A stretch of DNA of 61,915 nt, from positions 1 through 61,915 of the forward strand of contig NZ_AEVS01000070.1 in assembly GCF_000189255.1 (NCBI RefSeq), read 5' to 3'. The notes below the pieces were generated by a model that was given only the letters and a program-made list of their open reading frames with translations, was not told the DNA's origin and made no database searches. Source of the DNA: Vibrio brasiliensis LMG 20546. GTDB lineage: Bacteria > Pseudomonadota > Gammaproteobacteria > Enterobacterales > Vibrionaceae. A program made the position numbers and the translations under genes. Positions 17,191 through 27,198 of this stretch are shown here, piece by piece; within the stretch, counting starts at the first letter, position 1; each line of letters opens with the position of its first letter.

Positions 17191-17281
17191 GATTCTCGAT
17201 TCTCGATTCTCGATTCTCGATTCTCGATTCTCGATTCTCGATTCTCGATTCTCGATTCTCGATTCTCGATTCTCGATTCTC
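17191..17281. repeat. Perfect heptamer tandem repeat, 13 copies of GATTCTC
   Basis: Thirteen uninterrupted copies of GATTCTC (GAGAATC on the argS strand) fill 91 bases. The array starts one base after the argS stop codon in transcription direction, so copy-number change would not alter the protein. A perfect short-unit array like this is expected to vary between strains by slipped-strand replication. Confidence 0.97.
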
Positions 17282-19015
17282 TTACATACGCTCTAGCGTA
17301 TCGATGCCTAGCAGAGACAGACCTTGTTTGATTGTCTTAGCCGTTAGAGCAGCAAGTTTCAGACGGCTCTGCTTAACTGTCTCATCTTCTGTGTTCAGAA
17401 TTGGACATGCTTCGTAGAAGCTAGAGAACTGACCTGCAAGTTCGAATAGGTAGCTACACATGATGTGCGGTTGGCCTTCACGAGCAACAGATTGAACCGC
17501 TTCATCGAACTGAAGTAGTTTAGCGATCAGTGCTTTCTCTTTTTCGTCAGTTACTTTGATTTCGCCAGTTAGGTTATCCATAGAGATACCTGCTTTAGCG
17601 AAGATAGAAGAAACACGAGTGTATGCGTATTGCATGTAAGGCGCAGTGTTACCTTCAAACGCTAGCATGTTGTCCCAATCGAACACGTAGTCCGTGGTAC
17701 GGTGCTTAGAAAGGTCTGCGTACTTAACAGCCGCCATAGCAACAGTCGTCGAGATTTTCTCTTTTTCGTCTGCAGCCAGGTCAGGGTTTTTCGATTCGAT
17801 CAGCTTAGCTGCACGCTCTTCTGCTTCATCAAGAAGATCAGCAAGACGAACTGTACCACCTGCACGAGTCTTGAATGGTTTACCATCTTTACCCAGCATC
17901 ATGCCGAATGCGTGGTGCTCCAGAGAGACTTCTTCTGGTACGTAGCCCGCTTTACGAACAATAGTCCAAGCTTGCATTAGGTGCTGGTGCTGACGTGAGT
18001 CGATGAAGTAAAGAACTCGGTCTGCACCTAGCTCTTCGTAACGGTACTTAGCACATGCGATATCAGTCGTGGTGTATAGGAAACCGCCGTCACGCTTCTG
18101 GATGATTACGCCCATTGGGTCGCCATCTTTGTTCTTGTACTCTTCAAGGAATACAACTTGCGCGCCGTCATCTTCAACAGCCAGTTCTTTTTGTTTCAGG
18201 TCTGCAACGATGCCAGGTAGCATGTGGTTGTACATACTCTCACCCATTACGTCATCACGAGTAAGTGATACGTTCAGGCGGTCGTAGTTGCGCTGGTTCT
18301 GAATCATTGTGATATCAACCAGTTTCTTCCACATTTCGCCGCAGAACTCGTCACCGCTTTGTAGCTTAACTACGTAGTTACGAGCTTTAACTGCAAACTC
18401 TTCGTCTTCGTCATACAGTTTCTTAGATTCACGGTAGAAAGCTTCAAGGTCAGCAAGTTCCATAGAAACTTCGCCAGAGTCTTGCTGAACGCGCTCAAGG
18501 TTAGCGATAAGCATACCAAATTGAGTACCCCAGTCACCGATGTGGTTTGCGCGGATAACTTTGTGGCCTAAGAACTCTAGAGTACGAACAACAGCATCAC
18601 CGATGATGGTTGAACGCAGGTGACCTACGTGCATCTCTTTAGCAACGTTAGGCGCAGAGTAGTCAGCGACAATTGTTTTTTGCTCTTCAGCAGCAACACC
18701 AAGACGGCTGTCTGCGAGTGCAGCGTCTGCTTGCTTAGCCAGGAACTCTTCGCTTAGGAAAATGTTAATAAAACCAGGGCCAGCGATTTCAGTCTTGCTC
18801 GCGATACCTTCAAGGTCCAGAACATCCAATACTTTCTGTGCAAATTCGCGTGGGTTAGTACCGAGTTTCTTTGCAACGCCCATTACGCCATTCGCCTGGT
18901 AATCACCAAACTGAGGTTTTGCAGATTGGCGAACCGCAGCAGGACTACCTGCAGGTGCGCCAGCGGCTTCAAGAGCCTGAGATACTTTGTCGTTAATAAG
19001 TGCTTGGATATTCAC
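17282..19015 (-). CDS. argS: Arginyl-tRNA synthetase
   Basis: 577 residues, the same length as E. coli ArgS. It charges tRNA-Arg with arginine. The HIGH-type motif appears as [16 protein letters not shown] (~residues 122-137), in the class I fold. The C-terminal anticodon-binding domain ends [11 protein letters not shown] chose the GTG at 19015 ([15 protein letters not shown]) because AAGGAAG lies six bases upstream; a TTG further up is in frame but overlaps that site. The heptamer repeat follows the stop directly, then a terminator. Confidence 0.96.
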   Translation of the reverse strand: MNIQALINDKVSQALEAAGAPAGSPAAVRQSAKPQFGDYQANGVMGVAKKLGTNPREFAQKVLDVLDLEGIASKTEIAGPGFINIFLSEEFLAKQADAALADSRLGVAAEEQKTIVADYSAPNVAKEMHVGHLRSTIIGDAVVRTLEFLGHKVIRANHIGDWGTQFGMLIANLERVQQDSGEVSMELADLEAFYRESKKLYDEDEEFAVKARNYVVKLQSGDEFCGEMWKKLVDITMIQNQRNYDRLNVSLTRDDVMGESMYNHMLPGIVADLKQKELAVEDDGAQVVFLEEYKNKDGDPMGVIIQKRDGGFLYTTTDIACAKYRYEELGADRVLYFIDSRQHQHLMQAWTIVRKAGYVPEEVSLEHHAFGMMLGKDGKPFKTRAGGTVRLADLLDEAEERAAKLIESKNPDLAADEKEKISTTVAMAAVKYADLSKHRTTDYVFDWDNMLAFEGNTAPYMQYAYTRVSSIFAKAGISMDNLTGEIKVTDEKEKALIAKLLQFDEAVQSVAREGQPHIMCSYLFELAGQFSSFYEACPILNTEDETVKQSRLKLAALTAKTIKQGLSLLGIDTLERM

Positions 19016-19262
19016 ACGCGCTTCCTTCAATTCTAGGGAATTGGTTAGCTATGCATTTCAGGTTATTCCGGTGCTGGAACAGCATACCGATGAATAATAT
19101 CCACGATGTGGAGTGAATGCATATCTCGATCTAGTTCATAAATTTGGCGCACATAATAGCAACTTTATTGCTTCTCTTATAGGGAGTGAACTGGGAAATT
19201 TTCTACTTTTCCTGACGATCTTGATAGTATTGAGGAAAAATCAACGTTTTGGGTCAAAGAAA

Positions 19263-19862
19263 ATGTCACAACAGCTGCTTAATGCTGAATTAATGCCGTC
19301 GCAAATGAAAACTAAGCTAGATGGATTTATGCATAAAATTCAAAGTTTAAGCGAGATTTTGCATATTAATCTACAGCCATTTCAAGCGGATCATATCGCT
19401 ATGAGGATCAATGATGCCGAGTTGGCTAAACAAGCTGACTTAGAATGGCGTAAAGAGGCAAAAGTCATATCCAATGCTCAAATAAACGGCAGACCGATTA
19501 TGGTGCTACTTTTTGACCAGCCATTACAGTGTGCAGAGTGGCAGATTGAGTGCTTAGAACTGCCATACCCAGCAGAGGGAAAAGTGTACCCGGAGCAGAG
19601 TTGGGAGCACGTTGAGTTTGTCATTCCGTCAGCTGCGGAAACCGCTGAAGCGTACCTGCAAGACCTGAAGCAACAGTTTCCGGTATTCGCTGACAATTGG
19701 GGTGGTTTGGCTCAACGTGGAGTTAAGGTCAAGCTGTCGAGCCCGAAAGGGGAAGGGGAGCGACTCAATAACCCGACCGTAGCATTTAAGTATGAGGGCG
19801 TTTGTATCAAGCTACACCCTCATTCACTGAAGAAGGTTGTTGAATCAGAACAATCAGCCTAA
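19263..19862 (+). CDS. YecM-like VOC superfamily protein
   Basis: 199 residues. The sequence resembles E. coli YecM (HIAMRINDAELAKQADL; PGEG-like SSPKGEGERLNNPTVAFKYEGVCIKLHPHS), a vicinal-oxygen-chelate fold protein whose histidine and glutamate residues suggest metal binding. The biochemical function is not known. I chose the ATG at 19263; the upstream frame to 19113 encodes an unrelated hydrophobic stretch in the promoter region. The last nine bases overlap the end of the convergent peptidase gene. In E. coli yecM also neighbours argS. Confidence 0.82.
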   Translation: MSQQLLNAELMPSQMKTKLDGFMHKIQSLSEILHINLQPFQADHIAMRINDAELAKQADLEWRKEAKVISNAQINGRPIMVLLFDQPLQCAEWQIECLELPYPAEGKVYPEQSWEHVEFVIPSAAETAEAYLQDLKQQFPVFADNWGGLAQRGVKVKLSSPKGEGERLNNPTVAFKYEGVCIKLHPHSLKKVVESEQSA

Positions 19863-22628
19863 TTCGACATCTTTGGGTCTGAGCTGAAACTCTTCAACTG
19901 AGCCTATCTCCAGACCTAAGTCGAGCCTTTCCGACTCATGATGGGCGTTACCCTGAGTGTGCATTATGAGTCGATTGGCGGTTCGTGGCTTGAGCTCATT
20001 GACCACGAATCGAATCATGTCGGTTCTGGTTAATGTTTTCAGTTCCTCAAGAACCACCTCTCTTTGGTTAAACTCGGTATCCTTATTGCCTATTGCCACC
20101 CAAAGTCGCTGAGCACGGCCACGCAACGTGGTGTCTGGGGTAGCGATTTGATTCCATAATCCACGCTTACTGCTGTGCCACTGGTACTCGTTCAGCTCAA
20201 GCAGCACCATGTAAAAGGCATTGAGGAACTCATCAATTGAACGAATCAATTCAATCGGCGCCGCGTTTGGCGACTGAACATACAGGGCGATCCCAGGGTG
20301 ACGGTTTAGAGGAAGGTTACCCGTACCAACCATATAACCAAGCTGCTGCTTAGTTCGAATCTCATGGAAGAATGTCGCCGACATTAGGTGGTTTGCCAGT
20401 GAGTAGAGCGCGATACTGCGCGGGCTGGTGTCATCACACTGGTAGTAAAGGACTGTCGCTGAGTCTTCCTGATCACAGAAAACTTCTCGCTGGAATGAAC
20501 CATTTTTACCCAGCATGACTAAAGGTCTTAAAGCCTCTTCGTACTGCTGGTTATGCACTCTCAGCGCGTCTTTTAACGTGCTGCCTAGTGACAAAGCATC
20601 CGCCTTGGTCCAGTCACCGTAGACAAACATTTCCACATGCAGCTCAGCCAAAATAGCATCGACGAAGCTGGCCAATTCGTCCACCTCTATGGTTTCCAGT
20701 GCTTCGACAAGCGCTGAGTAAGGTGGGTTATTTGGCTGTAAAATGCCCGTTAAGGCGTTAAATAGCTGAGATATTGGGCGATCCTGTGCAGAGTTTTGCC
20801 AGTTTCTTAATAGCTGCTGTTTGATGTTATCAAAACGAGTTGCGCTAAAGTCTCGCTCGGCGAAGCGGCTCAGGATTAATTGCATCAACTCTGGCTGTTT
20901 TTGGCTAAAGCCAGAAATCGTCAATGTTACTCCGCCTTGATGGGCGTACATATTGTATCCCATACCTGCAATCTCAGCCTGATACGTGTCGGTAGCAAGA
21001 CTATCGAGGAACATCTCTACACAGAGTCGAGTTTTGACTATATTACGTGGGTTCGCCACCGCATGAGGACTGTCTATCGCGATGTAGATGACACCTTTAG
21101 GCACGCGAAATTCCACATCCTGTAGATGCCAAAGTTTGAAACCAGGTAGTTCTTCCAGTACCTGTGGAGTCTCATGAGGTGTTTCGATCTCTTTTGGATC
21201 GAGGTCAAAGCAGATAAACGGGTTTTTCTCTGGCAGTGAGAAGTTCAGTTGACTGGTTTGCAAGAAAAACTCTTTTTGTCTATCAGAGAATTCCGTGATG
21301 CCATAAGGGGTAAAGTACCACTTGGCGCGGTTTGGATAGTCATAGCCTTTCGCTACCAGAGTGGTTCGCAGATTTTCGGGAGCAAAGAACTCAAACAAAG
21401 TGTTGAGTAGAGGTTCATCGTAATGGTTCATCATGAAGTCACCGTAGATGACGTCTTTCTCACCGTAGTGCTGCATGTTGATGACCAGATGACTGACTAA
21501 ATCGAGCGGTCGAGTTGGCTCTTGGAATCTGAACGCAGATTCAAGCACTGCTTGCTTTTCAAGATAACGCCACTCTGCCATCCCATCTTTCTTGATAAGA
21601 TTTAGATAGCTAAACACTGCCTGAATTATTTCGTCGGTATGTTCTAGTCCCTTTGGTGTCAGTGCGCAACTGACTGTAAACTCGCGATAGTTACTACCAC
21701 TGGTACCGCCGCCGGCAGAAAGCGAGGTGATCCAGCCTTGCCCTTTAAGAGCCAACATCAGGCTGCCACTGCCCTCATAGCCAAGCAGATGAGCGAAGTA
21801 GGAGAGTGGTTTGGATTGATAGTGCTGATCCATACTTGGCATTGGAAAAGTCATGATCAGCTTGCGGATCTCTTTAACCGGCTCGACATTAACCATGATG
21901 CCAGTGGAATGTTCGTCGCAGTATGGAACCTCAATCTGTTTATCGATTAAGTGATGATTCGGTATCGCCGTAAATTTCTCAATACACCAGGATTCAAGTT
22001 GGTCTAGCTGTTGGGGGCCAGTGATGGCAAGCGTCATCAAATCAGCAGAGTATTGCTCAAAGTGGAAAGCGACGATTTCATCACGAATGGATTGACCATC
22101 GCGGTCGCCTAGTGTTTCTAAGTTTCCGACAGAAAACTTACTAAAAGGGTGCTCGGGGTTAACCAGCTCTTTATGCACTTGATAAAGACGACGAGAGTCG
22201 TCCTTGAGTTTAAGTTTGTATTCCGACTCGACCGCTTGGCGCTCTTTGTCCAGTGCTTCTGAATTAAACAGAGGCGCGGTGAAAAACTGGCTGAATCTAT
22301 CTAAGCCACTTTCAAACGCGTTGTGGGTAACGTCGAAAAAGAAACAGGTATGTTCTGTGCCTGTCCACGCATTATTACTGCCACCATGCTGATTAATATA
22401 GCTTTGGAATTCGCCCACTTTCGGGTATTTTTCTGTGCCCAGAAATAACATGTGTTCAAGATAGTGAGCTAAACCTTCACGATCTTGAGGATCGTCAAAA
22501 TGACCAACATTTACCGCTAGTGCTGCAGCAGATTTTTGCGCGCTGCTATCGTGGATCAATAATACCCGGATGCCGTTAGCAAGGGTCAGGTAACGGTATT
22601 TATTGGTATCATTTGGGCTAATGTGCAC
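19854..22628 (-). CDS. Insulinase family zinc peptidase (pitrilysin-like)
   Basis: 924 residues. The inverted zinc motif HYLEH lies at residues 55-59, with the third ligand expected in ERQAVESEY about 75 residues later. The four-domain M16A layout matches E. coli protease III (962 residues). Unlike E. coli PtrA, I see no signal peptide, since the protein starts MHISPNDTNKYRYLTLANGI. It is therefore probably cytoplasmic and may degrade short peptides. The start is a GTG at 22628 with GGAGA upstream. It converges on and overlaps the YecM-like gene. Confidence 0.88.
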   Translation of the reverse strand: MHISPNDTNKYRYLTLANGIRVLLIHDSSAQKSAAALAVNVGHFDDPQDREGLAHYLEHMLFLGTEKYPKVGEFQSYINQHGGSNNAWTGTEHTCFFFDVTHNAFESGLDRFSQFFTAPLFNSEALDKERQAVESEYKLKLKDDSRRLYQVHKELVNPEHPFSKFSVGNLETLGDRDGQSIRDEIVAFHFEQYSADLMTLAITGPQQLDQLESWCIEKFTAIPNHHLIDKQIEVPYCDEHSTGIMVNVEPVKEIRKLIMTFPMPSMDQHYQSKPLSYFAHLLGYEGSGSLMLALKGQGWITSLSAGGGTSGSNYREFTVSCALTPKGLEHTDEIIQAVFSYLNLIKKDGMAEWRYLEKQAVLESAFRFQEPTRPLDLVSHLVINMQHYGEKDVIYGDFMMNHYDEPLLNTLFEFFAPENLRTTLVAKGYDYPNRAKWYFTPYGITEFSDRQKEFFLQTSQLNFSLPEKNPFICFDLDPKEIETPHETPQVLEELPGFKLWHLQDVEFRVPKGVIYIAIDSPHAVANPRNIVKTRLCVEMFLDSLATDTYQAEIAGMGYNMYAHQGGVTLTISGFSQKQPELMQLILSRFAERDFSATRFDNIKQQLLRNWQNSAQDRPISQLFNALTGILQPNNPPYSALVEALETIEVDELASFVDAILAELHVEMFVYGDWTKADALSLGSTLKDALRVHNQQYEEALRPLVMLGKNGSFQREVFCDQEDSATVLYYQCDDTSPRSIALYSLANHLMSATFFHEIRTKQQLGYMVGTGNLPLNRHPGIALYVQSPNAAPIELIRSIDEFLNAFYMVLLELNEYQWHSSKRGLWNQIATPDTTLRGRAQRLWVAIGNKDTEFNQREVVLEELKTLTRTDMIRFVVNELKPRTANRLIMHTQGNAHHESERLDLGLEIGSVEEFQLRPKDVELG

Positions 22629-22940
22629 GATACATTCTCCGAAAGTTATGCGAGGCTGCGATGAGCGATAGAGTAATTATGACTCGGATATAGCTGACTG
22701 CAAACTATCTGTTTGAGAAATATGAGCAAAATGAGTCCGAGAAATTGGACTATTTGGCTTTAAAGAGTGTTAAGAAAGTCAGAGTCTTTCATCTCTGAGT
22801 TGATATAATTATTTATAGCTCAACAAAACAATCGTGGCTGAAAACATCGGCACACAATAATAAATCAAGCTGCCCTTAAGCAGCTAAATAACAATCAGCC
22901 GTACACACTGGTAGTACGGGGATAGCATTAGGAATAAGCC
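22629..22940 (+). other. Spacer between peptidase and sixA, two hairpins
   Basis: This 312-base region must hold promoters for both divergent genes. Two clear hairpins lie just before sixA: AGCTGC/GCAGCT (22868-22885) and CCGTAC/GTACGG (22899-22919). Neither is followed by a T run, so they look like leader structures, not terminators. No ORF of note is present. Confidence 0.45.
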
Positions 22941-23405
22941 ATGAAAATCTTTATTATGCGTCATGGAGAAGCTGAACATTTTGCCCAAAGTGATGAGCAA
23001 AGAGAGCTGACAGATCGCGGAAGAAGTGCATCGGTAGCAGTGGCGCGTGTATGTGCCGAGAAAGGTTTCGCTCATTTTGATCGCGTTTTAGTGAGTCCCT
23101 ATATTAGGGCGCAACAAACCTGGCAAGAGATCTCAGCGTGTTTTACTACTGATCATGTAGAAACTTGTGCTGATATTACCCCATACGGTGACTCAGAGCA
23201 GGTTGCAGACTACGTTGCAGCACTTGTTGATCTACATAAGCTAGAGAGTGTTCTGATTGTGTCGCACCTTCCGTTAGTTGGATACCTGACCGCAGAGTTT
23301 GTGACCGACATGATCCCACCAATGTTCCCGACTTCAGGTTTAGTCTCTATTGATTATTCGCCAGAGAAACTGTCGGGCGAACTGATATTTAACATTCACC
23401 CATAG
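22941..23405 (+). CDS. sixA: Phosphohistidine phosphatase SixA
   Basis: 154 residues. The RHG motif MRHGEAEHF with catalytic His8 starts a histidine-phosphatase fold; the second active-site histidine lies in VSHLPLVGYL. SixA removes phosphate from histidine in phosphotransfer proteins; in E. coli targets include ArcB and the nitrogen PTS protein NPr. Length matches E. coli SixA (161). Confidence 0.93.
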   Translation: MKIFIMRHGEAEHFAQSDEQRELTDRGRSASVAVARVCAEKGFAHFDRVLVSPYIRAQQTWQEISACFTTDHVETCADITPYGDSEQVADYVAALVDLHKLESVLIVSHLPLVGYLTAEFVTDMIPPMFPTSGLVSIDYSPEKLSGELIFNIHP

Positions 23406-23519
23406 TTAAATAGCGGCGTACTACAGCTTTTGGCTTCAAGCTGGTGGCTGTGTATGCCTGACTCACCTTACGACCAATGTTGCTAAGTTCATGATCAGCC
23501 ATTAATTTGACAGGTTTGC

Positions 23520-23534
23520 TGGACTGGATATTGC
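23520..23534 (+). promoter_or_regulatory. Candidate sigma-54 promoter of flhA
   Basis: TGGACTGGATATTGC has the -24 GG and -12 GC at the required spacing and the TTGCA -12 core (consensus TGGCAC-N5-TTGCA), although the bases after GG differ. It lies 50 bases before the flhA start codon. Vibrio flhA belongs to the RpoN-dependent flagellar class, which supports the call. Confidence 0.55.
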
Positions 23535-23583
23535 ATAGTCGAATCAAGTTATTCTTTTTACCCAATATTGTAGCTACCTAACT

Positions 23584-25677
23584 ATGAAATTTTCCTTGCC
23601 GTTTGCTGACAAGCTGCCTCCTATTCCACAACGTGCTATGCCAGCGATTGGCGCACCAGTCATGGTTTTGGCTACGTTGGCAATGGTTATCTTGCCAATC
23701 CCAGCCTTTCTGCTCGATTTATTCTTTACCTTCAATATTGCGTTAGCCATGGTGGTCTTGCTGGTTACGGTTTATACCCGCCGACCTCTCGACTTTGCGG
23801 CATTCCCGACGGTGCTACTTATCGCAACACTGTTGAGGCTCGCGTTGAACGTCGCTTCGACCCGTGTGGTTTTACTCTATGGTCACGAAGGTTCAGGCGC
23901 GGCGGGTAGCGTAATTGAAGCTTTTGGTAGCGTGGTGATTGGCGGTAACTACGCGGTCGGTCTAGTGGTGTTCCTGATCTTGATGATCATTAACTTTATG
24001 GTTGTTACCAAAGGTGCGGGACGTATTTCAGAAGTAAGCGCACGTTTTACTCTGGACGCCTTACCGGGTAAACAGATGGCGATTGATGCGGATTTGAATG
24101 CTGGTTTGATTGATCAAGACCAGGCGCGAACACGACGCCAGGAAGTAACCAAAGAAGCGGATTTCTACGGTTCGATGGACGGTGCATCAAAGTTCGTTAA
24201 AGGTGATGCCATCGCCGGTATCTTAATCCTGTTTATCAACATTATCGGTGGCTTATCCATTGGTATGGCGCAGTACGGCTTAGGTTTTCAAGAAGCGCTG
24301 CAAATCTATACCTTGTTAACCATTGGTGATGGCTTAGTTGCCCAAATTCCTTCGCTGTTGCTCTCTATCGGCGCGGCGATCATGGTTACACGACAAAACA
24401 CCGATGAGGACATGGGACAACAGGTTGTGTTCCAAATGTTCGACAACCCTAAAGCGCTGATGATTACCGCTGGTATCCTCGGTGTGATGGGTATCGTGCC
24501 TGGAATGCCACATTTTGCGTTCTTACTATTGGCTACCATCGCAGCAGTTGGCGCTTACTGGATTCACCGCAAGCAAAAACTAGCCGCTGAGAAACCTGCA
24601 CTGCCAGCAACAAAAGAGCAGGAAGCAGCTACGCCAAAAGAGCTCTCTTGGGATGACGTTCAGCCCGTTGATATTGTGGGTTTAGAAGTGGGTTACCGCC
24701 TGATTCCTCTGGTTGATAAAGACCAGGGTGGTGAACTGCTTGAGCGTGTCAAAGGGGTCCGAAAAAAGTTATCGCAAGACTTTGGTTTCCTCATTCCAGC
24801 AGTGCATATTCGTGACAACTTAGAGTTAACGCCGAATAGCTACCGAATCACTCTGATGGGGGTTGCGGTGGGTGAAGCCGAAATTCGCCCTGATATGGAA
24901 CTGGCGATCAACCCGGGACAAGTCTACGGAATGATTGAAGGTGAACCAACAATTGACCCGGCGTTTGGCTTAGAGGCGGTGTGGATTCGTGAAGAGCAGC
25001 GCGAGCATGCTCAGGCTCTGGGTTATACCGTGGTTGACTCGTCAACCGTGTTGGCTACTCACTTGAGCCAACTACTTACCAATAATGCTTCTCAGCTTAT
25101 CGGCCACGAAGAAGTACAGAATCTGCTGGAAATGTTGGGTCGCAGCACGCCTAAACTGGTTGAAAGTTTCGTTCCTGATCAACTCCAATTGGGTGTGGTG
25201 GTTAAAGTACTACAAAACTTACTCAACGAAGCTGTGCCAATCAGGGATATACGCACCATAGTACAAACCTTGTCCGAATACTCGAGTAAGAGTCAAGAAC
25301 CTGACATCTTAACTGCTGCTGTACGTATTGCTCTCAAACGACTAATTGTTCAGGAAATCAATGGTATAGAGCCAGAGTTGCCGGTTATAACCTTAATTCC
25401 TGAGCTGGAACAAATATTGCATCAGACCATGCAGGCATCTGGGGGAGAATCAGCTGGAATTGAGCCAGGTCTCGCAGAACGACTACAATCTTCTTTAAGC
25501 CAAGCAACTCAAGAGCAAGAGCTGAAAGGGGAACCTGCGGTCCTTCTGACATCGGGCGTACTACGCTCTACGTTAGCTAAGTTTGTTAAAAACACGATTC
25601 CTTCTTTAAGAGTACTCTCTTACCAAGAAATCCCTGACGAGAAACAAATTCGCATTGTTCAGGCTGTCGGTAACTAG
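23584..25677 (+). CDS. flhA: Flagellar export apparatus protein FlhA
   Basis: 697 residues. The N-terminal half has about eight membrane helices with the FHIPEP-family loop (DALPGKQMAIDADLNAGLID near residues 158-177). The C-terminal half is the cytoplasmic domain that docks chaperone-substrate complexes. FlhA is a core part of the type III export gate. It is first in the polar block and is followed by flhF after 29 bases. Confidence 0.97.
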   Translation: MKFSLPFADKLPPIPQRAMPAIGAPVMVLATLAMVILPIPAFLLDLFFTFNIALAMVVLLVTVYTRRPLDFAAFPTVLLIATLLRLALNVASTRVVLLYGHEGSGAAGSVIEAFGSVVIGGNYAVGLVVFLILMIINFMVVTKGAGRISEVSARFTLDALPGKQMAIDADLNAGLIDQDQARTRRQEVTKEADFYGSMDGASKFVKGDAIAGILILFINIIGGLSIGMAQYGLGFQEALQIYTLLTIGDGLVAQIPSLLLSIGAAIMVTRQNTDEDMGQQVVFQMFDNPKALMITAGILGVMGIVPGMPHFAFLLLATIAAVGAYWIHRKQKLAAEKPALPATKEQEAATPKELSWDDVQPVDIVGLEVGYRLIPLVDKDQGGELLERVKGVRKKLSQDFGFLIPAVHIRDNLELTPNSYRITLMGVAVGEAEIRPDMELAINPGQVYGMIEGEPTIDPAFGLEAVWIREEQREHAQALGYTVVDSSTVLATHLSQLLTNNASQLIGHEEVQNLLEMLGRSTPKLVESFVPDQLQLGVVVKVLQNLLNEAVPIRDIRTIVQTLSEYSSKSQEPDILTAAVRIALKRLIVQEINGIEPELPVITLIPELEQILHQTMQASGGESAGIEPGLAERLQSSLSQATQEQELKGEPAVLLTSGVLRSTLAKFVKNTIPSLRVLSYQEIPDEKQIRIVQAVGN

Positions 25678-25706
25678 TTCTAATGCGTTGAAATACGGAA
25701 CATAAT

Positions 25707-27185
25707 TTGAAAATTAAACGATTTTTTGCCAAAGACATGCGCACCGCCTTGCTCCAAGTGAAAGGAGAGCTGGGTGATGATGCGGTGATCATGTCAAATA
25801 AAAAAGTCGCGGGCGGAGTAGAGATTGTCGCCGCGGTTGATGGCGACGGAACGAATCGTTCTAGCAACAGCTACAACTCAAATCCACGACACACTCCAGC
25901 TCGTCAGGCTCCAGCAAGTTTGCCAGCATCGAACAACAGAGCGTTGGACGAAGATAGAGTTAGCCTGCAGTCGCAAGCAGACTCAGGTCGTTCAATGACT
26001 AAACGATTTGCCAGCATGCTCAAGCAGTACAGCAACGGTAAGCCAGAGGCAGACGGACGCGAAGAAGAGAGTAATCCAGACTCTTTATCGGCACTGCTAC
26101 AGCGTCAAACCGCTGCACGCAATGGCGGACGTGAAAATGTCCAACTGCAACAAGACTCCCCACTGGCGAGATTAATTGCTGAAGACCGTAGAGTGGATAA
26201 ACCGGCTGCTAAGCTGGATCCGACTCGTTATGAGCGCTCTCGCCAGCACGATAGCGCTGTTCCAAGTGAAGACCTTGAAGAGATGAAAGAAGAGATGACA
26301 TCAATTCGTCGTCTTTTAGAGCATCAGGTTTCAGGATTGATGTGGCAAGAGGTGGAGCGTAGAGAGCCACTGCGAGCCATGTTAATCAAACGTCTTGAAC
26401 GTATGGGTGTATCGTCTGATCTTGCTGACCAGCTCGCTTGTTACATCCCAGAAGACACTCCGCCAACTAAGGCATGGAAAGCTCTACTCGGACTTGTTTC
26501 AGACCAGATCCCTATTTCCAAACAAGACATCCTTAAACGCGGTGGCGTTGTTGCCCTGTTGGGACCAACCGGTGTAGGTAAAACAACGACGGTTGCTAAG
26601 CTTGCGGCACGTGCTGCGATGGAGTACGGCTCAGACAATGTTGCCTTGGTTTCAACCGATACATATCGTATCGGCGCGCACGAGCAACTGGCCATTTACG
26701 GACGAATTATGGGGTGTCCTGTAAAAGTCGCTAAAGATTCCAAAGAGTTAGCCGATGTAATATATCAGTTAAGAAATCGTCGCCTAATTCTTGTTGATAC
26801 CGCCGGTATGGGCCAGCGTGACGTAAGACTATCAGAACAATTAGACACGCTGATGCATGAAAGTGGGGAGATGATCCACAGTTACCTGGTACTGCCTGCA
26901 ACTGCACAGCGAAAAGTACTGCAGGAAACGATTGATCATTTCAAACGTATTCCGTTATCCGGATGCATTATGACTAAACTTGATGAGTCACTTAGTTTAG
27001 GTGAGTTTGTCAGTGTCACAGTGCAAAACTCGCTGCCAGTGGCATACATAGCGAACGGACAACGTGTACCTGAAGACATTGTTATAGCGCAGCCTAAGTA
27101 TATGGTCGCTAAAGCAAATGAATTACTTGAGAAGTCGACAGATGATGAACCTCACTACTGGAATAGTGAAGCGGAGAGGTTCTAG
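25707..27185 (+). CDS. flhF: Flagellar placement GTPase FlhF
   Basis: 492 residues. An N-terminal basic domain (MKIKRFFAKDMRTALLQVK) is followed by a low-complexity linker (~residues 50-150), the N domain and the SRP-type G domain, with GPTGVGKTTTVAKL (G1), DTAGMGQRD (G3) and TKLDE (G4). FlhF marks the cell pole where the flagellum is built. It starts with TTG at 25707; this is the only start that gives the conserved N-terminus, with GGAA six bases upstream. The weak start may keep the level low. Confidence 0.95.
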   Translation: MKIKRFFAKDMRTALLQVKGELGDDAVIMSNKKVAGGVEIVAAVDGDGTNRSSNSYNSNPRHTPARQAPASLPASNNRALDEDRVSLQSQADSGRSMTKRFASMLKQYSNGKPEADGREEESNPDSLSALLQRQTAARNGGRENVQLQQDSPLARLIAEDRRVDKPAAKLDPTRYERSRQHDSAVPSEDLEEMKEEMTSIRRLLEHQVSGLMWQEVERREPLRAMLIKRLERMGVSSDLADQLACYIPEDTPPTKAWKALLGLVSDQIPISKQDILKRGGVVALLGPTGVGKTTTVAKLAARAAMEYGSDNVALVSTDTYRIGAHEQLAIYGRIMGCPVKVAKDSKELADVIYQLRNRRLILVDTAGMGQRDVRLSEQLDTLMHESGEMIHSYLVLPATAQRKVLQETIDHFKRIPLSGCIMTKLDESLSLGEFVSVTVQNSLPVAYIANGQRVPEDIVIAQPKYMVAKANELLEKSTDDEPHYWNSEAERF

Positions 27186-27198
27186 GCGGCGGACGATT

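Noticed and set aside
17191-17281. CRISPR-like array
   Set aside because: The 7-base units are directly adjacent with no spacers, and no cas gene is present. It is a simple tandem repeat.
17157-17417. Plus-strand ORF across the heptamer array
   Set aside because: It is made of the repeat read as codons and the antisense of argS. There is no start signal or homology.
19113-19262. N-terminal extension of the YecM-like gene with a hydrophobic stretch
   Set aside because: The family starts at the ATG at 19263. The extension starts at GTG without a ribosome binding site and covers the promoter region between divergent genes.
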